Shown here: positions 5,865 through 6,992 of the stretch, one piece after another
Position numbering within the stretch: position 1 is the stretch's first letter
How the letters are laid out: every line of letters starts with the position of its first letter
Source: Ruminococcaceae bacterium UBA794
GTDB lineage: Bacteria > Bacillota > Clostridia > Oscillospirales > Ruminococcaceae
Direction of reading: 5' to 3'
Assembly: GCA_002304735.1 (NCBI GenBank)
Contig: DBIU01000077.1
Span: forward strand, 1-6,992
DNA length: 6,992 nt
Notes under the pieces: generated by a model
Seen by the model: the letters and a program-made list of their open reading frames with translations, nothing else
Told to the model about the DNA's origin: nothing
Databases searched by the model: none
Program-made: the position numbers and the translations under genes

Positions 5865-6770
5865 CTAAATAACAATTTTATTTCTTGGGTGCTTGGCTGA
5901 AAGAATTTCCTTTTGCTTTGCCATTGAAACATGAGTGTAAATTTGTGTTGTAGCTATAGAGCTATGTCCAAGAATTTTCTGTATATAGCGTATATCAACA
6001 TCTTCTTCAAGCAAAAGCGTTGCGAATGAGTGTCGGAACATATGCGGAGTGATATGCTTGTTATATCCGATTGCCGCAGCTTGATTACTGATCATTACAC
6101 GAACCGATTGTTCGGTAAGCCTTTGATGCAATTTATTTACAAAGAAAAATCCCGATTCCAAAATATCACTGCGAAACGTTTCATAGTAACGATTTAAGGC
6201 TTCCAGGACATCGGGATTTTCTATTTGAATGATTCTCTCTCTGGAACCCTTGCCGAAAATTTTTATGGTATGGTTTGTGAGATCTACCATGTCCGGCGTG
6301 AGAGTACAGATTTCGGAAACTCGAGCTCCGGTTGCAAACAAAATCTCTAATACAGCTATATTTCTGACCGCATTTCTGCGTGAAAAATCTGTATTGCATT
6401 GGCGAAAAACATCATAAGCGTTTGCGAGAATTTCACTGATAATGTTCATCGGAATGACCTTGGGGAGTACCATTGGTTCTCGAAACGAAGTATCGATTTT
6501 GTCAAACGGGTTTGCGTTGATTATTTCTTGTATCATCAGATAGTGGGCAAAGGCTTTTAGAGAGGCGATTTTCCTCCTTGCAGTTTTAGGCTTGAACTGC
6601 CTATGCAGGCAGCCTATGTAACTGATTATGATATCTTTGCTGAACATACCAGAGGAAAATTCCGCAAACTGCAGCAAATCGGTTCTGTATGCTTTGGTCG
6701 TTTTGGAATTGAGAGTCCTCTGCTCCGAGCAATAGCGGAGGTATTCGGTTATATTATTCGTTAAATCCAT
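5865..6770 (-). CDS. Tyrosine recombinase/integrase, XerC/XerD-like, 301 aa
   Basis: This is a complete tyrosine recombinase that would cut and rejoin DNA at specific sites. It has an N-terminal SAM-like core-binding domain (about residues 5-85; RTLNSKTTKAYRTDLLQF) and a C-terminal catalytic domain (about 105-290). The full catalytic set is visible: R150 (TGARVSEI), K174 (GKGSRERII), H243 and R246 (HMFRH), H269 (LGHSS) and the nucleophile Y278 (TQIYTH). Its length is typical of Xer-type enzymes and shorter than the roughly 400-aa Tn916-type integrase, which carries an extra arm-binding domain. The ATG at 6770 has AAAGGAG (plus-strand 6779-6785) 8 nt upstream and a consensus promoter further up. 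The gene is visibly AT-richer than the operon it faces and is transcribed towards it. It may be the integrase of this element, of another mobile element inserted next to it, or a host Xer-like gene. No second recombinase or excisionase is seen. Confidence 0.95.
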   Translation of the reverse strand: MDLTNNITEYLRYCSEQRTLNSKTTKAYRTDLLQFAEFSSGMFSKDIIISYIGCLHRQFKPKTARRKIASLKAFAHYLMIQEIINANPFDKIDTSFREPMVLPKVIPMNIISEILANAYDVFRQCNTDFSRRNAVRNIAVLEILFATGARVSEICTLTPDMVDLTNHTIKIFGKGSRERIIQIENPDVLEALNRYYETFRSDILESGFFFVNKLHQRLTEQSVRVMISNQAAAIGYNKHITPHMFRHSFATLLLEEDVDIRYIQKILGHSSIATTQIYTHVSMAKQKEILSAKHPRNKIVI

Positions 6771-6778
6771 TTTGGGTT

Positions 6779-6785
6779 CTCCTTT
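6779..6785 (-). promoter_or_regulatory. Ribosome binding site of the recombinase
   Basis: Read on the minus strand it is AAAGGAG, 8 nt before the ATG that begins at 6770. It supports this start over internal methionines. Confidence 0.85.
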
Positions 6786-6801
6786 GATTTAGTATGTTTA
6801 T

Positions 6802-6830
6802 ATTATATACCTGCACACGAATTATGTCAA
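6802..6830 (-). promoter_or_regulatory. Perfect consensus sigma-A promoter for the recombinase
   Basis: On the minus strand the -35 box is TTGACA (plus 6825-6830) and the -10 box is TATAAT (plus 6802-6807), separated by exactly 17 nt. This is a full match to the vegetative promoter consensus, placed about 32 nt before the start codon. It suggests strong constitutive transcription unless a repressor acts here. Confidence 0.88.
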
Positions 6831-6847
6831 ATTACACAAAACCTCGG

Positions 6848-6867
6848 GCGTTTTTTGTGCAAAACGC
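6848..6867. repeat. Perfect inverted repeat, 7-bp arms
   Basis: GCGTTTT (6848-6854) and AAAACGC (6861-6867) flank TTGTGC. It lies 18 nt upstream of the recombinase -35 box, where an operator or recombinase-binding site could sit. It is not a clear terminator because the T-run is inside the stem. Confidence 0.55.
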
Positions 6868-6906
6868 AGATCTTGTTGAAAAAATGATGAAATTTGTACA
6901 AGAATA

Positions 6907-6915
6907 TGCTATAAT
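6907..6915 (+). promoter_or_regulatory. Extended -10 promoter element pointing right
   Basis: TGCTATAAT is an extended -10 box (TGN before TATAAT). No good -35 box is found 16-18 nt upstream, as is common for extended -10 promoters. Further TATAAT boxes at 6923-6928 and 6951-6956 follow on the same strand, so the true start is uncertain. Confidence 0.5.
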
Positions 6916-6926
6916 ATACTTGTATA

Positions 6927-6956
6927 ATTATAGATAACTTCAAATTATCGTATAAT
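6927..6956. repeat. Imperfect inverted repeat over promoter boxes (operator or recombination-site candidate)
   Basis: ATTATAGATAA (6927-6937) and TTATCGTATAAT (6945-6956) are reverse complements except for one extra base, with a 7-nt centre CTTCAAA. Arms of about 11-12 bp around a 6-8 nt centre are the shape of a tyrosine-recombinase core site, and equally of a dimeric repressor operator. The right arm contains a TATAAT box. Confidence 0.5.
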
Positions 6957-6992
6957 AGCGCTCTATTCCAAAGAACTGTATAACGGAAGAAA

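Larger units (their letters stand above)
6786..6992. other. AT-rich non-coding region upstream of the recombinase
   Basis: About 200 nt with no credible gene. It carries the recombinase promoter, a 7-bp inverted repeat (6848-6867), three plus-strand TATAAT boxes (6910, 6923 and 6951) and an imperfect inverted repeat (6927-6956). The outward-facing boxes and a purine-rich stretch at the very end (GGAAGAAA, 6985-6992) suggest that a plus-strand gene begins just beyond the window. Confidence 0.6.

Noticed and set aside
5841..6904. Possible short direct repeats flanking the recombinase (AAATGCGTACAAAGA at 5841 and AAATTTGTACAAGAA at 6890)
   Set aside because: Only 11 of 15 positions match, in AT-rich DNA; too weak to call attachment sites.
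6884..6937. Short plus-strand frame MMKFVQEYAIIYLYNYR
   Set aside because: 17 residues, no ribosome site, and it overlaps promoter boxes and an inverted repeat.
1..6992. CRISPR array, tRNA, rRNA, toxin-antitoxin pair or restriction-modification genes
   Set aside because: No spaced repeats, no cloverleaf or ribosomal signatures, and no matching protein motifs were seen on either strand.

Overview
The window looks like part of an integrative and conjugative element (ICE) of the Tn1549-like group found in Clostridia. It probably comes from a gut-type Oscillospiraceae/Lachnospiraceae-like Firmicute. The support is a VirB4 ATPase followed by a set of conserved small proteins that I recognise from that group (an ArdA-like antirestriction protein, DUF3846, a DUF6103-like protein and a ribbon-helix-helix protein). 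Strong AGGAGG-type ribosome sites and moderate GC content also fit. No database search was possible, so family names rest on remembered sequence patterns.

Layout. Positions 1-5072 are one tightly packed plus-strand operon. It begins with the C-terminal part of VirB4 (cut by the window edge). Next come a 177-aa membrane-anchored protein, a 57-aa small protein, a 393-aa ArdA-like protein, a 148-aa cysteine-rich protein, a 221-aa acidic protein, a 118-aa DUF3846 protein and a 75-aa DUF6103-like protein. The first six genes are linked by overlaps of 1 to 8 nt, so translational coupling is likely. Positions 5073-5328 are non-coding and full of inverted repeats. Then follows a 155-aa ribbon-helix-helix protein (5329-5796). 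After it the DNA becomes visibly AT-richer, and a XerC/D-like tyrosine recombinase lies on the minus strand (5865-6770), convergent with the operon. It has a perfect consensus promoter upstream. The last 220 bases are AT-rich, with outward-pointing -10 boxes and an imperfect inverted repeat.

How the parts may work together (inference). VirB4 powers a type IV secretion channel, and the 177-aa protein resembles the membrane anchor of the cell-wall hydrolase that normally accompanies it. The ArdA-like protein would protect incoming DNA from restriction. The acidic, cysteine-rich, DUF3846 and DUF6103 proteins are cargo of unknown function that travels with this module. The hairpin region, lying between two small proteins that both look like DNA-binding ribbon-helix-helix folds, is a candidate transfer origin or control region. 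The recombinase could be the element's integrase or a neighbour at the element's edge.

The points most worth following are the two-repeat architecture of the ArdA-like protein, a possible sliding-clamp-binding peptide ending the acidic protein, the missing catalytic domain of the hydrolase-like protein, and the hairpin region.
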